Positions 49,801 through 56,857 of a DNA stretch of 64,000 bases are shown here, piece by piece; the first letter of the stretch is position 1, and every line of letters starts with the position of its first letter. Under the pieces are notes generated by a model. It worked only from the letters and a program-made list of their open reading frames with translations. It did not search any database and had not been told where the DNA came from. Position numbers and translations under genes: made by a program. The DNA is from DASSQJ01 sp963730165 (lineage in GTDB: Bacteria; Actinomycetota; Actinomycetes; Actinomycetales; Dermatophilaceae). The DNA is taken from assembly GCA_963730165.1 (NCBI GenBank), contig CAVSQS010000004.1:59124-123123 (forward strand), given 5' to 3'.

Positions 49801-50981
49801 CTCCCCGGGCTCGGCTGCCGGGCGACGGCGACGAGGGCGAGCCAGCCGAGCGCCGTGGCCATCGCGAGCGGCAGCAGCTCGGCCGGTGCCGTGAGCGCGG
49901 GCCACGACGCGAGCGGCAGGAGGGCTGCCGCGCCCACCGCCCCGGCCGCCGTCACTCCTGCGGCCGTGACGAGCCGCGGGCTCGGCCGCGACGAGGGCAT
50001 CGCGTCGCGACGGCGGCTGCGCTCGACGGCGCCCCCGGCACCGAGGAAGAGGGAGGCCTTCCAGACCCCGTGGCCGATGACGTGGGCGAGCACGGCTGCG
50101 GGGATGCCGAGCCCGGCCTGGACCGCCAGGTAGCCCATCTGCGAGGAGGTCGAGGCGGCGAGGCGGCCCTTGACGTCGGCCCGGGTGCGCATCTGCGCGG
50201 TGGCGACGACCGCGGTGACCGCCCCGACGCCGAGGAGGGCGACGCGGGCCGCCGGGGTGGCCTCGAGGAGCGGCCAGACGAGCAGCGCCAGCACGCCGAC
50301 GCCGTTGACGAGCCCGGCGTGCAGGAGGGCGCTCACGGGTGAGGGCGCCTCCGCCGTCTCGGGCAGCCAGCGGTGCGCCGGGAGGAGCGCGCTGCGGACC
50401 ACCCCGGACCCGACGACGAGGAGCGCCGCGACCGTCACGGCGGCGGCCGGCGCGGTCCCCACCGCCTCCGCGAGGCGGTCGCGGTCGAGGGTCCCGACAC
50501 GGGCGCCCACGACGACCACGCCGGCCCAGAGGAGGAGGTCGCCGACGAGGAGGCGGGTCCGGACCTGACGGGCGGCCTGTCGGGCGCGGCTGGTGCCGGC
50601 ATGGGCGACGAGGCCCGAGAGCGCGAGCGTGGCCACCGTCCATCCCGTCGCGAGGACCGGGAGCGAGGCGGCGGTCACCGTGGCGGCCAGCCCCGCCACC
50701 GTGATGGTCTCGAGGGCCGCGTACCGGACGAGCCGGTCCTGGCCGGCGAGGTTGCGGGCGCTGTAGGTCGCGACGACCAGCCCGATGCCGCTGACGAGGG
50801 CGAGCAGGAGGGCCTCGACCAGCCCCACCTGCACGCCGAGGTCGGCGGTGCCGAGGGGGCCGAGGTCCGCGCGTGCGAGCGAGACCGACAGCGGGTTCCC
50901 CGACAGGACGGATGCCAGGGCCAGCAGGGACAGGAGGGCCAACGCGATCATCGGGAGGCGAGCGAGCCGGAGCGCAAACAT
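46839..50981 (-). CDS. DabB-DabA fusion: proton-coupled inorganic carbon transporter in one chain
   Basis: About 1380 residues. Residues 1-500 are a NuoL-like membrane part (DabB/MpsA type) with ALLPAHRWLPETAEAPSPVSALLHAGLVNGV, the proton-channel signature. Residues about 515-1375 are DUF2309 (DabA/MpsB), a beta-carbonic-anhydrase-like domain. Zinc-site residues are Cys878 and Asp880 (TCIDVRSE), His1043 (IAGHGARVSNNP) and Cys1058 (YDCGACGG). The spacing His+15=Cys equals that of Halothiobacillus DabA (H524/C539). Known DabA and DabB are separate subunits. They drive one-way CO2-to-bicarbonate conversion in the cytoplasm. ATG 50981 is seven bases after TATTGT; ATG 51011 is an alternative. Confidence 0.88.
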   Translation of the reverse strand: MFALRLARLPMIALALLSLLALASVLSGNPLSVSLARADLGPLGTADLGVQVGLVEALLLALVSGIGLVVATYSARNLAGQDRLVRYAALETITVAGLAATVTAASLPVLATGWTVATLALSGLVAHAGTSRARQAARQVRTRLLVGDLLLWAGVVVVGARVGTLDRDRLAEAVGTAPAAAVTVAALLVVGSGVVRSALLPAHRWLPETAEAPSPVSALLHAGLVNGVGVLALLVWPLLEATPAARVALLGVGAVTAVVATAQMRTRADVKGRLAASTSSQMGYLAVQAGLGIPAAVLAHVIGHGVWKASLFLGAGGAVERSRRRDAMPSSRPSPRLVTAAGVTAAGAVGAAALLPLASWPALTAPAELLPLAMATALGWLALVAVARQPSPGRARALAAGLSLAVVAAYVVGLRTLGHLLSGVVGEPEPWGTAWGWATAAAVLALVGTGVAMAAVDASARAGRLPAQARRAARAALQPWTLRERMSGRPSVALATPPVSQEDAETARRGIEIAARTGGALYPLTAFVATNPLAGLEDLGIEDATRIAVDVGGARPGPTARVLREALADGRVVEADLETVLAEATGGDGYGAALARVVLLADPPPPDALAAATSVLESAGIEPDRLLRTPLEVLAEHAPGPDRRARDVANHCCARSLAGPAWPGAAGPWQELRASAGALDGMLGVRGAGAVVTGLPEDAAAAVAALFEHLGLSPRDRAALLARLLARDPGWPAHLAWRARHADLGREAGIEDPTGSIAAEDLLDELVATRLALEVVVAEAHTPRLLGRPFETADLAATSHERLATGLATATVAGLVAAEPSRPEVERAVRALAPLTHGTDGLLRATVLERAFRRGLLRTIGAPAAGRAAQPRAQLVTCIDVRSERLRRHLEHLGPWETLGAAGFFGIPLRHRAVSGTVTERAPALLRPSVGITERPGVGGGVSGTEDGLLAAVATLETAPGAPFGWAELVGWAQAPFVLLATALPRAGHRLRERSRGLLGLPRHGRLDVVADVGAPALADAAADFLATLGTPRLAPLVVIAGHGARVSNNPHVAAYDCGACGGSAGDVNARAMAQALNDPAVRAELRTRGVVVPDGTRFVPAVHDTTRDHVEVLDRATVPGHLEQALGHLEADLARAGDGVRDERLALLPDARPGSIRRPRRAVEDRAADWAQPRPEWGLAGAAAIVVGPRELTAGKHLDGRVFLQSYRPELDPDGAVLEQLLAAPVVVAQWITAQYWASTVDPHRFGAGDKTTHNVLGDGATLSAVLTGARGDLRLGLPWQAVSATAPGAPGSGEVWRAGTAHEPMRLLAVVCAETSTVERVLARQPSVARLVAGGWITLSVIGPEGGRALVRTRDGAWLSPEAVPSAAPARQGVGGAS

Positions 50982-50988
50982 GGGAGGC

Positions 50989-50994
50989 ACAATA
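50989..50994 (-). promoter_or_regulatory. -10 box (TATTGT) of the DabB-DabA fusion
   Basis: TATTGT on the minus strand (plus-strand ACAATA) ends seven bases before ATG 50981, giving a leaderless transcript. Confidence 0.5.
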
Positions 50995-50995
50995 C

Positions 50996-51011
50996 ATGAA
51001 ACGTAATTCAT
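50996..51011. promoter_or_regulatory. AT-rich palindromic operator between -35 and -10 of the Dab gene
   Basis: ATGAA-N6-TTCAT is centred in the spacer of the candidate promoter, an AT-rich island in very G+C-rich DNA. The divergent winged-helix gene starts 57 bases away and is the likely binder. If translation begins at 51011 the site would instead overlap the first codons. Confidence 0.5.
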
Positions 51012-51067
51012 AGGAACTCCGCGCCACTCGAGTGTCGGCCCGCGGCGCGCTCGGGCAGGATGGGGCC

Positions 51068-51367
51068 GTGTCGACGTCACCGCGCCCGGAGCCCCAGGGC
51101 TGGACGCTGCTGACCTCGCACGGACGCGTGCTGCTCCTCATCGCCCAGGACCCGGACCTGAGACTTCGTGACATCGCCGAGCGGGCGCGGATCACCGAGC
51201 GGTCCGCTGCCAGCATCGTCAGCGACCTCGAGCAGGCGGGCTACCTCACCAAGGCACGGATCGGGCGACGCAACCGGTACGTCGTCCACGGCGACCGGTC
51301 CTTCCGGCACCCCGCCGAGGCGGAGCACCACGTCAGGGAGCTCATCGCGATCTTCACGAGCGACTGA
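51068..51367 (+). CDS. Small winged-helix (MarR/ArsR-like) regulator divergent from the Dab fusion
   Basis: A 99-residue DNA-binding protein made almost only of a winged helix: LTSHGRVLLLIAQDPDLRLRDIAERARITERSAASIVSDLEQAGYLTKARIGRRNRYVV. A short C-terminal helix (HPAEAEHHVRELIAIF) may allow dimers. No cysteine is present, so it is not a classic metal-sensing ArsR. GTG 51068 lies six bases after CAGGAT. Being divergent from the fusion gene with a palindrome between them, it probably represses that gene and may sense CO2, bicarbonate or pH through an unknown ligand (inference). Confidence 0.82.
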   Translation: MSTSPRPEPQGWTLLTSHGRVLLLIAQDPDLRLRDIAERARITERSAASIVSDLEQAGYLTKARIGRRNRYVVHGDRSFRHPAEAEHHVRELIAIFTSD

Positions 51368-51445
51368 GCGGGCCCACCGCGAGGGCACGCGGCGCACGGG
51401 CGTCCGGCCGCATCGGGGCGAGCGTGACCCGAAGGCGCCTGCGCA

Positions 51446-51937
51446 TCACTCCCCGACCCGGAGGTTGTCGTGCTCCCGCATGAACTCCTCACGCTCCGCG
51501 TCGGTCATCCGTTCGCCGTTCGCCATCCGGGCCAGCCCCTCGAAGTACGCCTCGCGGGGCGCCCCCGGAGCGAAGTGCAGGAGCATCGCGGCCGGGCCCG
51601 ACTCGTTGCGGAACCCGTGGATGCCGCCCGGTGGCACGTGCGCGAAGTCTCCGGGGCGGCAGATGGTCCAGCCCCGACCGTCGAGGATCGACACCTCCCC
51701 CTCGAGCACGTAGAACGACTCCGCCATGGTGCGGTGGAAGTGGGCGCCCGGCCCGCTCGGCGGCCCGGCGAACTCCCAGCGGTAGAGCCCGAAGAGCCCG
51801 CCGGTCGACGCGCCCGAGGCCAGGTAGGTGACCCGGTTGCCGTTCGGGTAGACGAGGTCGGGTTCCGAACCGGCGGGCCGGATGCTGGCGCTCAGCTCGC
51901 CCATCTCGCGGTCGTAGATCGGGGGTGGATACGACAT
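51446..51937 (-). CDS. Cupin-domain protein
   Basis: A 163-residue single-cupin protein. The two cupin motifs are visible: GAHFHRTMAESFYVLEGEVSILDG (metal ligands His, His, Glu) and PPGGIHGFRNESG (His). Cupins serve as dioxygenases, isomerases or small-molecule sensors; the role here is unknown. The C-terminus is charged and helical. ATG 51937 follows AAAGGAG. The gene stands alone, convergent with the regulator at 51068. Confidence 0.88.
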   Translation of the reverse strand: MSYPPPIYDREMGELSASIRPAGSEPDLVYPNGNRVTYLASGASTGGLFGLYRWEFAGPPSGPGAHFHRTMAESFYVLEGEVSILDGRGWTICRPGDFAHVPPGGIHGFRNESGPAAMLLHFAPGAPREAYFEGLARMANGERMTDAEREEFMREHDNLRVGE

Positions 51938-52030
51938 GCTCCTTTCTACCGCCCACCACGTGGCCTTGGAGACAGACGCGTCGCGACAGGCCCCGGGCGG
52001 CGCGAGACTGGGGCGGAAGGAGGTACTGCC

Positions 52031-52321
52031 ATGACCGAGAGACCCGCTGTGCCCGAGACGGACGAGGCCGAGCTACGGCAGCGCGCGATCAAGCGGCTCG
52101 AGGACAAGCGCGGCCTGGTGGCCCACACCATCGCCTACGTCAGCGTCAACCTGTTCCTCGTCGTGCTGTGGGTCGTCACGGCCCCCGGGTTCTTCTGGCC
52201 GCTGTTCCCGATCGCCGGGTGGGGGATCGGCCTGGCCTTCCACGCCTGGGCCGTGCTGTGGCCGGCTCCCGACGAGCGTCGGATCCAGGCCGAGATGGAC
52301 CGGCTGCGCGCGGGGCGGTGA
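52031..52321 (+). CDS. 2TM-domain small membrane protein
   Basis: A 96-residue protein with an acidic N-terminus, the phrase RAIKRLEDKRGLVAHTIAYVSVNLFLVVLW, a second hydrophobic segment FFWPLFPIAGWGIGLAFHAWAVLW, and a charged tail, matching the 2TM domain. Such domains often fuse to histidine kinases; alone their role is unknown. GGAAGGAGG lies seven to eight bases before ATG 52031. The next gene begins one base after its stop, so the two form an operon. Confidence 0.82.
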   Translation: MTERPAVPETDEAELRQRAIKRLEDKRGLVAHTIAYVSVNLFLVVLWVVTAPGFFWPLFPIAGWGIGLAFHAWAVLWPAPDERRIQAEMDRLRAGR

Positions 52322-52322
52322 C

Positions 52323-52778
52323 ATGACGGACTTCACCATCGAGCAGGTCCCCGCCGTCAGGGTCGCCACCCTCCACCGGTACGTGCCGGTGGACGGGCTC
52401 GAGGACTTCTTCGGCGGCGCGTTCGCGCGGGTCGCCGGGGCCGTGGCAGAGGCGGGGGGCGTGGTGGCCGCGCCCCCGTTCGCCTGGTACCACGAGATGC
52501 CCTCGTCGACCGTCGACGTCTCCGCGGGCTTCCCGGTGATCGGCGACTTCAGCCCGCCCGACGGGGAGGTCGTCGTGCACGAGCGCCCCGGGGGGCGAGC
52601 GGTCGTCGGCATCCACGTCGGGCCGTACGAGGCGATCGCCGGGACGTACTCGGCCCTCATGGACTGGCTGTCGGCCGCGGGCCTGACGCCGCGCCCGGAC
52701 ATGTGGGAGGAGTACCTCACCGAGCCCGAAGGGGATCCGGCGACGTGGAGGACCCGCCTCGTGGTCCCGGTCGCGTGA
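52323..52778 (+). CDS. GyrI-like / effector-binding domain protein
   Basis: A 151-residue stand-alone SHS2-fold effector-binding protein (VPAVRVATLHRYVPVDGLEDFFGGAFARVAGAVAEAGG, then FSPPDGEVVVHERPGGRAVVGIHVGPYEAI). This domain binds small hydrophobic molecules in AraC/MerR regulators or blocks gyrase in GyrI; here there is no DNA-binding part. It is directly linked to the 2TM gene. The ligand is unknown. Confidence 0.8.
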   Translation: MTDFTIEQVPAVRVATLHRYVPVDGLEDFFGGAFARVAGAVAEAGGVVAAPPFAWYHEMPSSTVDVSAGFPVIGDFSPPDGEVVVHERPGGRAVVGIHVGPYEAIAGTYSALMDWLSAAGLTPRPDMWEEYLTEPEGDPATWRTRLVVPVA

Positions 52779-52928
52779 GCAGCCGCAGCGCCCGCGGGGA
52801 CAGGCTGTGGACCACCCACCCAGGATGTGAACGTACATTTACTTATCGAGTGAGTGCCCAGTGACGACCAGGCTTCCGGCCCGCGCCCGAGGGGGCCTAC
52901 TCCACCCGACCGAGCGAAGGTAGGCACC

Positions 52929-54137
52929 ATGGCTGACACCGCGTACATCTACGACGCCCTCCGGACCCCTCGGGGGAGGAACCGGGGCGGCTCGCTGCAC
53001 AGCGTCAAGCCGGTCGACCTCGTCGTCGGGCTGATCGACGAGCTCCGCGCACGCCATCCCGGCCTCGATCCCGCCCAGGTGGACGACATCGTCCTCGGCG
53101 TGGTCTCGCCCGTGGGGGAGCAGGGCGGCGACATCGCCCGCACGGCGGCGCTGGTGGCCGGCCTCCCGGAGACCGTGGCGGGCGTGCAGCTCAACCGGTT
53201 CTGCGCCTCCGGGCTCGAGGCGGTCAACACCGCGGCGGCCAAGGTGCTGGCTGGCGACTCCCTCGTCGTGGCCGGGGGCGTGGAGTCGATGTCGCGGGTG
53301 CCGATGGGCTCCGACGGCGGTGCCTACCACCAGGACCCCACGACCGCGTACGACCACTACTTCGTGCCGCAGGGCATCGGTGCCGACCTCATCGCGACCC
53401 TCGAGGGCTTCACCCGGGAGGACGTCGACGCCTATGCGCTCGCCTCACAACAGCGGGCCGAGCATGCCTGGCAGGCCGGCCACTTCGACCGCAGCGTCGT
53501 CCCCGTGACCGACCTCAACGGCCTGACCGTCCTCGACACCGACGAGCACCGCCGGCCCGAGGCGACCATGGAGTCGCTGGGGGCACTGAACCCGGCCTTC
53601 GCGGGGATCGGCGACCAGGGTGGGTTCGACGCCGTCGCGATCCAGCGCTACCCGGCGGTCGAGCGGATCCACCACGTCCACACGGCGGGCAACTCCTCGG
53701 GCATCGTCGACGGAGCCGCCCTCGTGCTCGTCGGGAGCGAACAGGCCGGTCGTGACGCCGGGTTGACGCCTCGGGCCCGGGTCGTCTCCACCGCCGTCGT
53801 CGGCAGCGAGCCGACGATCATGCTCACGGGCCCGACCCCGGCCACCGCGAAGGCCCTCGCCCGCGCCGGCCTCACCGTCGACGACATCGACCTCTTCGAG
53901 CTCAACGAGGCCTTCGCCGCCGTCGTCCTCAAGTGGATGCGTGACCTGAAGGTCCCGCACGACACCGTGAACGTCAACGGTGGGGCCATCGCGATGGGCC
54001 ACCCGCTGGGCGCGACCGGCGCCGTCATCCTCGGCACGCTGCTCGACGAGCTGGAGCGCCGAGACCTGCGGCGCGGCCTCGCGACGCTGTGCGTCGGTGC
54101 CGGCATGGGGATCGCGACGATCATCGAGCGCGTCTGA
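52929..54137 (+). CDS. fadA: Acetyl-CoA C-acyltransferase (thiolase)
   Basis: A 402-residue thiolase of the usual length that cuts 3-ketoacyl-CoA to acetyl-CoA and a shortened acyl-CoA. Cys92 (NRFCASGLEA) is the acyl-holding residue; the other conserved residues are in ELNEAFA, NGGAIAMGHPLGATG (His) and CVGAGMG (second Cys). ATG 52929 follows GAAGGTAGG. With the 3-hydroxyacyl-CoA dehydrogenase/hydratase gene 44 bases downstream it forms a beta-oxidation pair. The promoter region near 52830-52850 is unusually AT-rich and may hold a regulator site. Confidence 0.92.
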   Translation: MADTAYIYDALRTPRGRNRGGSLHSVKPVDLVVGLIDELRARHPGLDPAQVDDIVLGVVSPVGEQGGDIARTAALVAGLPETVAGVQLNRFCASGLEAVNTAAAKVLAGDSLVVAGGVESMSRVPMGSDGGAYHQDPTTAYDHYFVPQGIGADLIATLEGFTREDVDAYALASQQRAEHAWQAGHFDRSVVPVTDLNGLTVLDTDEHRRPEATMESLGALNPAFAGIGDQGGFDAVAIQRYPAVERIHHVHTAGNSSGIVDGAALVLVGSEQAGRDAGLTPRARVVSTAVVGSEPTIMLTGPTPATAKALARAGLTVDDIDLFELNEAFAAVVLKWMRDLKVPHDTVNVNGGAIAMGHPLGATGAVILGTLLDELERRDLRRGLATLCVGAGMGIATIIERV

Positions 54138-54181
54138 GGCCCCCCAGAGCCTCTGCGACGGACTTCGGAAGGACGAGAGGG

Positions 54182-56347
54182 ATGAGCGACATCCGCGGAA
54201 TGCACTGGGAGCGGGACGGCGAGGGCATCGTCACCCTGACGATGGACGACCCCGACCAGCCGGTCAACACGATGAACGACACCTGGTCCAGCGCCTACGA
54301 GGCGGCGATCGACCGGCTCGAGGCCGAGCGCGACACCGTCGCCGGCGTCGTCCTGACGAGCGCGAAGACGTCCTTCTTCGCTGGGGGCGACCTGCGGATC
54401 ATGCGCGAGGCGAGCCCGGAGCACGCGCCCGACCTCGCAGCGAACATCGATCGCATCAAGGCGCTCATGCGCCGGGTGGAGACGCTCGGACGACCCGTCG
54501 TCGCCGCCGTCAACGGCTCCGCCCTCGGTGGGGGCCTCGAGGTCGCGCTCGCGACGCACCACCGGATCGTCCTGGACCGCCCCGACGTCCGGCTCGGCGT
54601 GCCGGAGGTCACCCTCGGCCTCATCCCGGGTGGCGGCGGCGTCACCCGGCTCGTGCGGATGCTGGGCCTGCAGCCCGCGCTGATGGACTGGATCCTCACG
54701 GGTCGCCGGTACGGGGCCGCGGAGGCGGTCGAGAAGGGCGTGGCCGACGAGCTCGCCGCGTCGCCGGAGGAGCTGCTCGGGGCGGCCAAGGCCTGGATCA
54801 GGGCCAACCCCGGGGCGACCCAGCCGTGGGACGTCGAGGGCTTCCGGATCCCCGGCGGCGGGGCGAACCACCCGAAGGTCGCGGCCCACCTGCCCGCGTA
54901 TGCGGCCAACCTGCGCAAGCAGACGAAGGGGGCTCCGATGCCCGCACCGCGAGCCGCTCTCGCGGCGGCCGTCGAGGGCAGCCTCGTCGACGTCGACACC
55001 GCGACCCGCATCGAGACCCGCTACCTCGTCTCCGTCATGACCGGCCAGGTCGCGAAGAACATGATCAACACCTTCTACGACCTGCAGAAGGTCAACGGCG
55101 GCGCGTCCCGCCCCGCCGGACAGCCGGAGTACCGGGCTCGGAAGGTCGGCGTGCTCGGCGCCGGGATGATGGGCGCGGCCATCGCCTACGTCTGCGCCAG
55201 GGTCGGCATCGAGGTCGTCCTCGAGGACGTCTCCCTCGAGGCAGCACGGCGAGGCAAGGGGTACGCGGAGAGGCTCGAGGCCGCGGCCCTGGACCGGGGC
55301 CGCACCACCGAGGAGACGTCGGCGGCACTGCTGGCCCGGATCACCCCGAGCGCCGACCCGGCGGACCTCGCCGGGGTCGACCTCGTCGTCGAGGCGGTCT
55401 TCGAGTCGGTCGACGTCAAGCAGCAGGTCTTCCGCGAGGTCGAGGCCGTCGTCGAGCCCGATGCCGTGCTGGGGAGCAACACCTCGACGTTGCCGATCTC
55501 CGTGCTCGCCGAGGGCGTGACCCGCCCCGAGGACTTCATCGGCATCCACTTCTTCTCGCCGGTCGACAAGATGCCGCTCGTCGAGATCGTCCGCGGGAGG
55601 CGGACCGGCGACACGGTGCTCGCGAAGGCCTTCGACTTCGTCCGACAGATCCACAAGACCCCGATCGTCGTCAACGACCAGCGCGGGTTCTTCACCTCGA
55701 GGGTCATCGGCACCTTCATCAACGAGGGTGTCGCCGCGGTCGGGGAGGGCGTGGAGCCGGCGCTCGTCGAGCAGGCGGCGCTCCAGGCCGGCTATCCGAC
55801 CGGGCCCCTCCAGCTGCTCGACGAGCTGACCCTCACCCTGCCCCGGAAGATCCGTCAGGAGGCCAGGGCCGCACTCGAGGCCCGCGGGGGCACGTGGGTG
55901 CCACACCGCTCCGAGGCGGTCATCGACGCCCTCATCGACGAGGAACGCCGCACCGGACGGTCCGGCGGTGCCGGCTTCTACGACTACGACGAGTCCGGGC
56001 GCCGGGTCGGGCTGTGGCCCGGTCTGCGCGAGCGGTTCGCCTCGGGCACCGTGGACATCCCGATGAGGGACCTCCAGGAGCGCATGCTCTTCGCCGAGGC
56101 CATCGACTCCGTGCGCTGCCTCGACGACGGCGTCCTCACCTCGGTGCCCGACGCGAACATCGGTTCGCTCCAGGGCATCGGGTTCCCTCCGTGGACGGGA
56201 GGTGTCCTCCAGTACGTCAACCAGTACGACGGCGGCCCGGCGGGGTTCGTCGACCGGGCGCGCGAGCTGGCGGTGGCGTACGGCCCGCAGTTCGAGCCTC
56301 CGACGTCGCTCGTCGAGCTCGCCGCCTCGGGTGGCCGGTACGAGTGA
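54182..56347 (+). CDS. fadB: FadB-like bifunctional enoyl-CoA hydratase / 3-hydroxyacyl-CoA dehydrogenase
   Basis: A 721-residue trifunctional-type protein. Residues 1-190 or so are the crotonase domain (SFFAGGDLRIM for CoA binding; NGSALGGGLEVALATHHRI; PEVTLGLIPGGGG, a Glu region). From about residue 320 comes the NAD domain (VGVLGAGMMGAAIAYVCARVG), then the dehydrogenase core with the catalytic His in IGIHFFSPVDKMPLVEIV and the C-terminal helical domain. It hydrates and oxidises enoyl-CoA. ATG 54182 follows GAGAGGG. It partners the thiolase gene upstream. Confidence 0.92.
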   Translation: MSDIRGMHWERDGEGIVTLTMDDPDQPVNTMNDTWSSAYEAAIDRLEAERDTVAGVVLTSAKTSFFAGGDLRIMREASPEHAPDLAANIDRIKALMRRVETLGRPVVAAVNGSALGGGLEVALATHHRIVLDRPDVRLGVPEVTLGLIPGGGGVTRLVRMLGLQPALMDWILTGRRYGAAEAVEKGVADELAASPEELLGAAKAWIRANPGATQPWDVEGFRIPGGGANHPKVAAHLPAYAANLRKQTKGAPMPAPRAALAAAVEGSLVDVDTATRIETRYLVSVMTGQVAKNMINTFYDLQKVNGGASRPAGQPEYRARKVGVLGAGMMGAAIAYVCARVGIEVVLEDVSLEAARRGKGYAERLEAAALDRGRTTEETSAALLARITPSADPADLAGVDLVVEAVFESVDVKQQVFREVEAVVEPDAVLGSNTSTLPISVLAEGVTRPEDFIGIHFFSPVDKMPLVEIVRGRRTGDTVLAKAFDFVRQIHKTPIVVNDQRGFFTSRVIGTFINEGVAAVGEGVEPALVEQAALQAGYPTGPLQLLDELTLTLPRKIRQEARAALEARGGTWVPHRSEAVIDALIDEERRTGRSGGAGFYDYDESGRRVGLWPGLRERFASGTVDIPMRDLQERMLFAEAIDSVRCLDDGVLTSVPDANIGSLQGIGFPPWTGGVLQYVNQYDGGPAGFVDRARELAVAYGPQFEPPTSLVELAASGGRYE

Positions 56348-56355
56348 GTAACGTT

Positions 56356-56391
56356 CTGTGAGAACGGTATCCGTCTTCACCGAGGCTTCAT
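56356..56391. promoter_or_regulatory. Response-regulator-like direct repeats upstream of small secreted protein
   Basis: CTTCAC at 56375-56380 and CTTCAT at 56386-56391 are 11 bases apart. CTGTGAGAACGG at 56356-56367, part of an inverted repeat CGTTCT-GTG-AGAACG, is shared with 45948. Confidence 0.4.
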
Positions 56392-56471
56392 CGTAGGAGC
56401 GGTCGAAGCCACATCCGGCGGTCCGATGCTGGTGGTGTCAGCAGGAAGGGACCGAACGGAAAGGCAGGACA

Positions 56472-56777
56472 ATGACCAAGCGCACGATCGCCATCGCAAC
56501 AGCAACCCTCGGCCTGACGGTCCTCGGCGCCGGAGCCGCGAGCGCCGGCACCGACACGACCCCCACCGAGTGGGCGCACCGGATGACCCAGCAGATGACC
56601 CAGCGACTCGGCGCCGGTGACGGCGTCGGTGACCCGACGACGTGCCCCTGCGAGGGCGCGCCGGACCGGGTGCAGGACCGGGTGCAGGACCGCACGCGCG
56701 ACCGGCTGGTGGAGGCCGACCACGAGATGCTCCAGCAGCAGCTGCGCGACCGGATCCACGTGGACGTGGACGGCTGA
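56472..56777 (+). CDS. Small secreted protein, function unknown
   Basis: A 101-residue protein with a Sec signal peptide (MTKRTIAIATATLGLTVLGAG, cut near ASAG). The mature part is short and helical, with MTQQMTQRLG, a CPCEGAP motif (two Cys separated by one residue) and a run of repeated DRVQDRVQDRTRDRL, which looks like a charged coiled coil. Met, His and Cys in so short a mature chain could bind metal (inference). The promoter region shares repeats with that of the SHOCT gene at 45893. GAAAGG lies before ATG 56472. Confidence 0.75.
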   Translation: MTKRTIAIATATLGLTVLGAGAASAGTDTTPTEWAHRMTQQMTQRLGAGDGVGDPTTCPCEGAPDRVQDRVQDRTRDRLVEADHEMLQQQLRDRIHVDVDG

Positions 56778-56794
56778 GTGGCTCCGCGTGTCCG

Positions 56795-56830
56795 CGGTGC
56801 GGCGTGAGCCCGAGGGTCCTCGCCGCACCG
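56795..56830. terminator. Hairpin terminator between small secreted gene and TetR gene
   Basis: Arms CGGTGCGGCG and CGCCGCACCG (10 bp, perfect) have a 16-base loop and lie between convergent genes. Confidence 0.5.
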
Positions 56831-56857
56831 TCGTCGCCCAGCCCCGACCAGCCGCCC

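Noticed and set aside
47826..50342. An 838-codon plus-strand open frame within the Dab fusion gene
   Set aside because: It is antisense to a region with conserved membrane helices and zinc residues; Arg/Gly-rich shadow composition.
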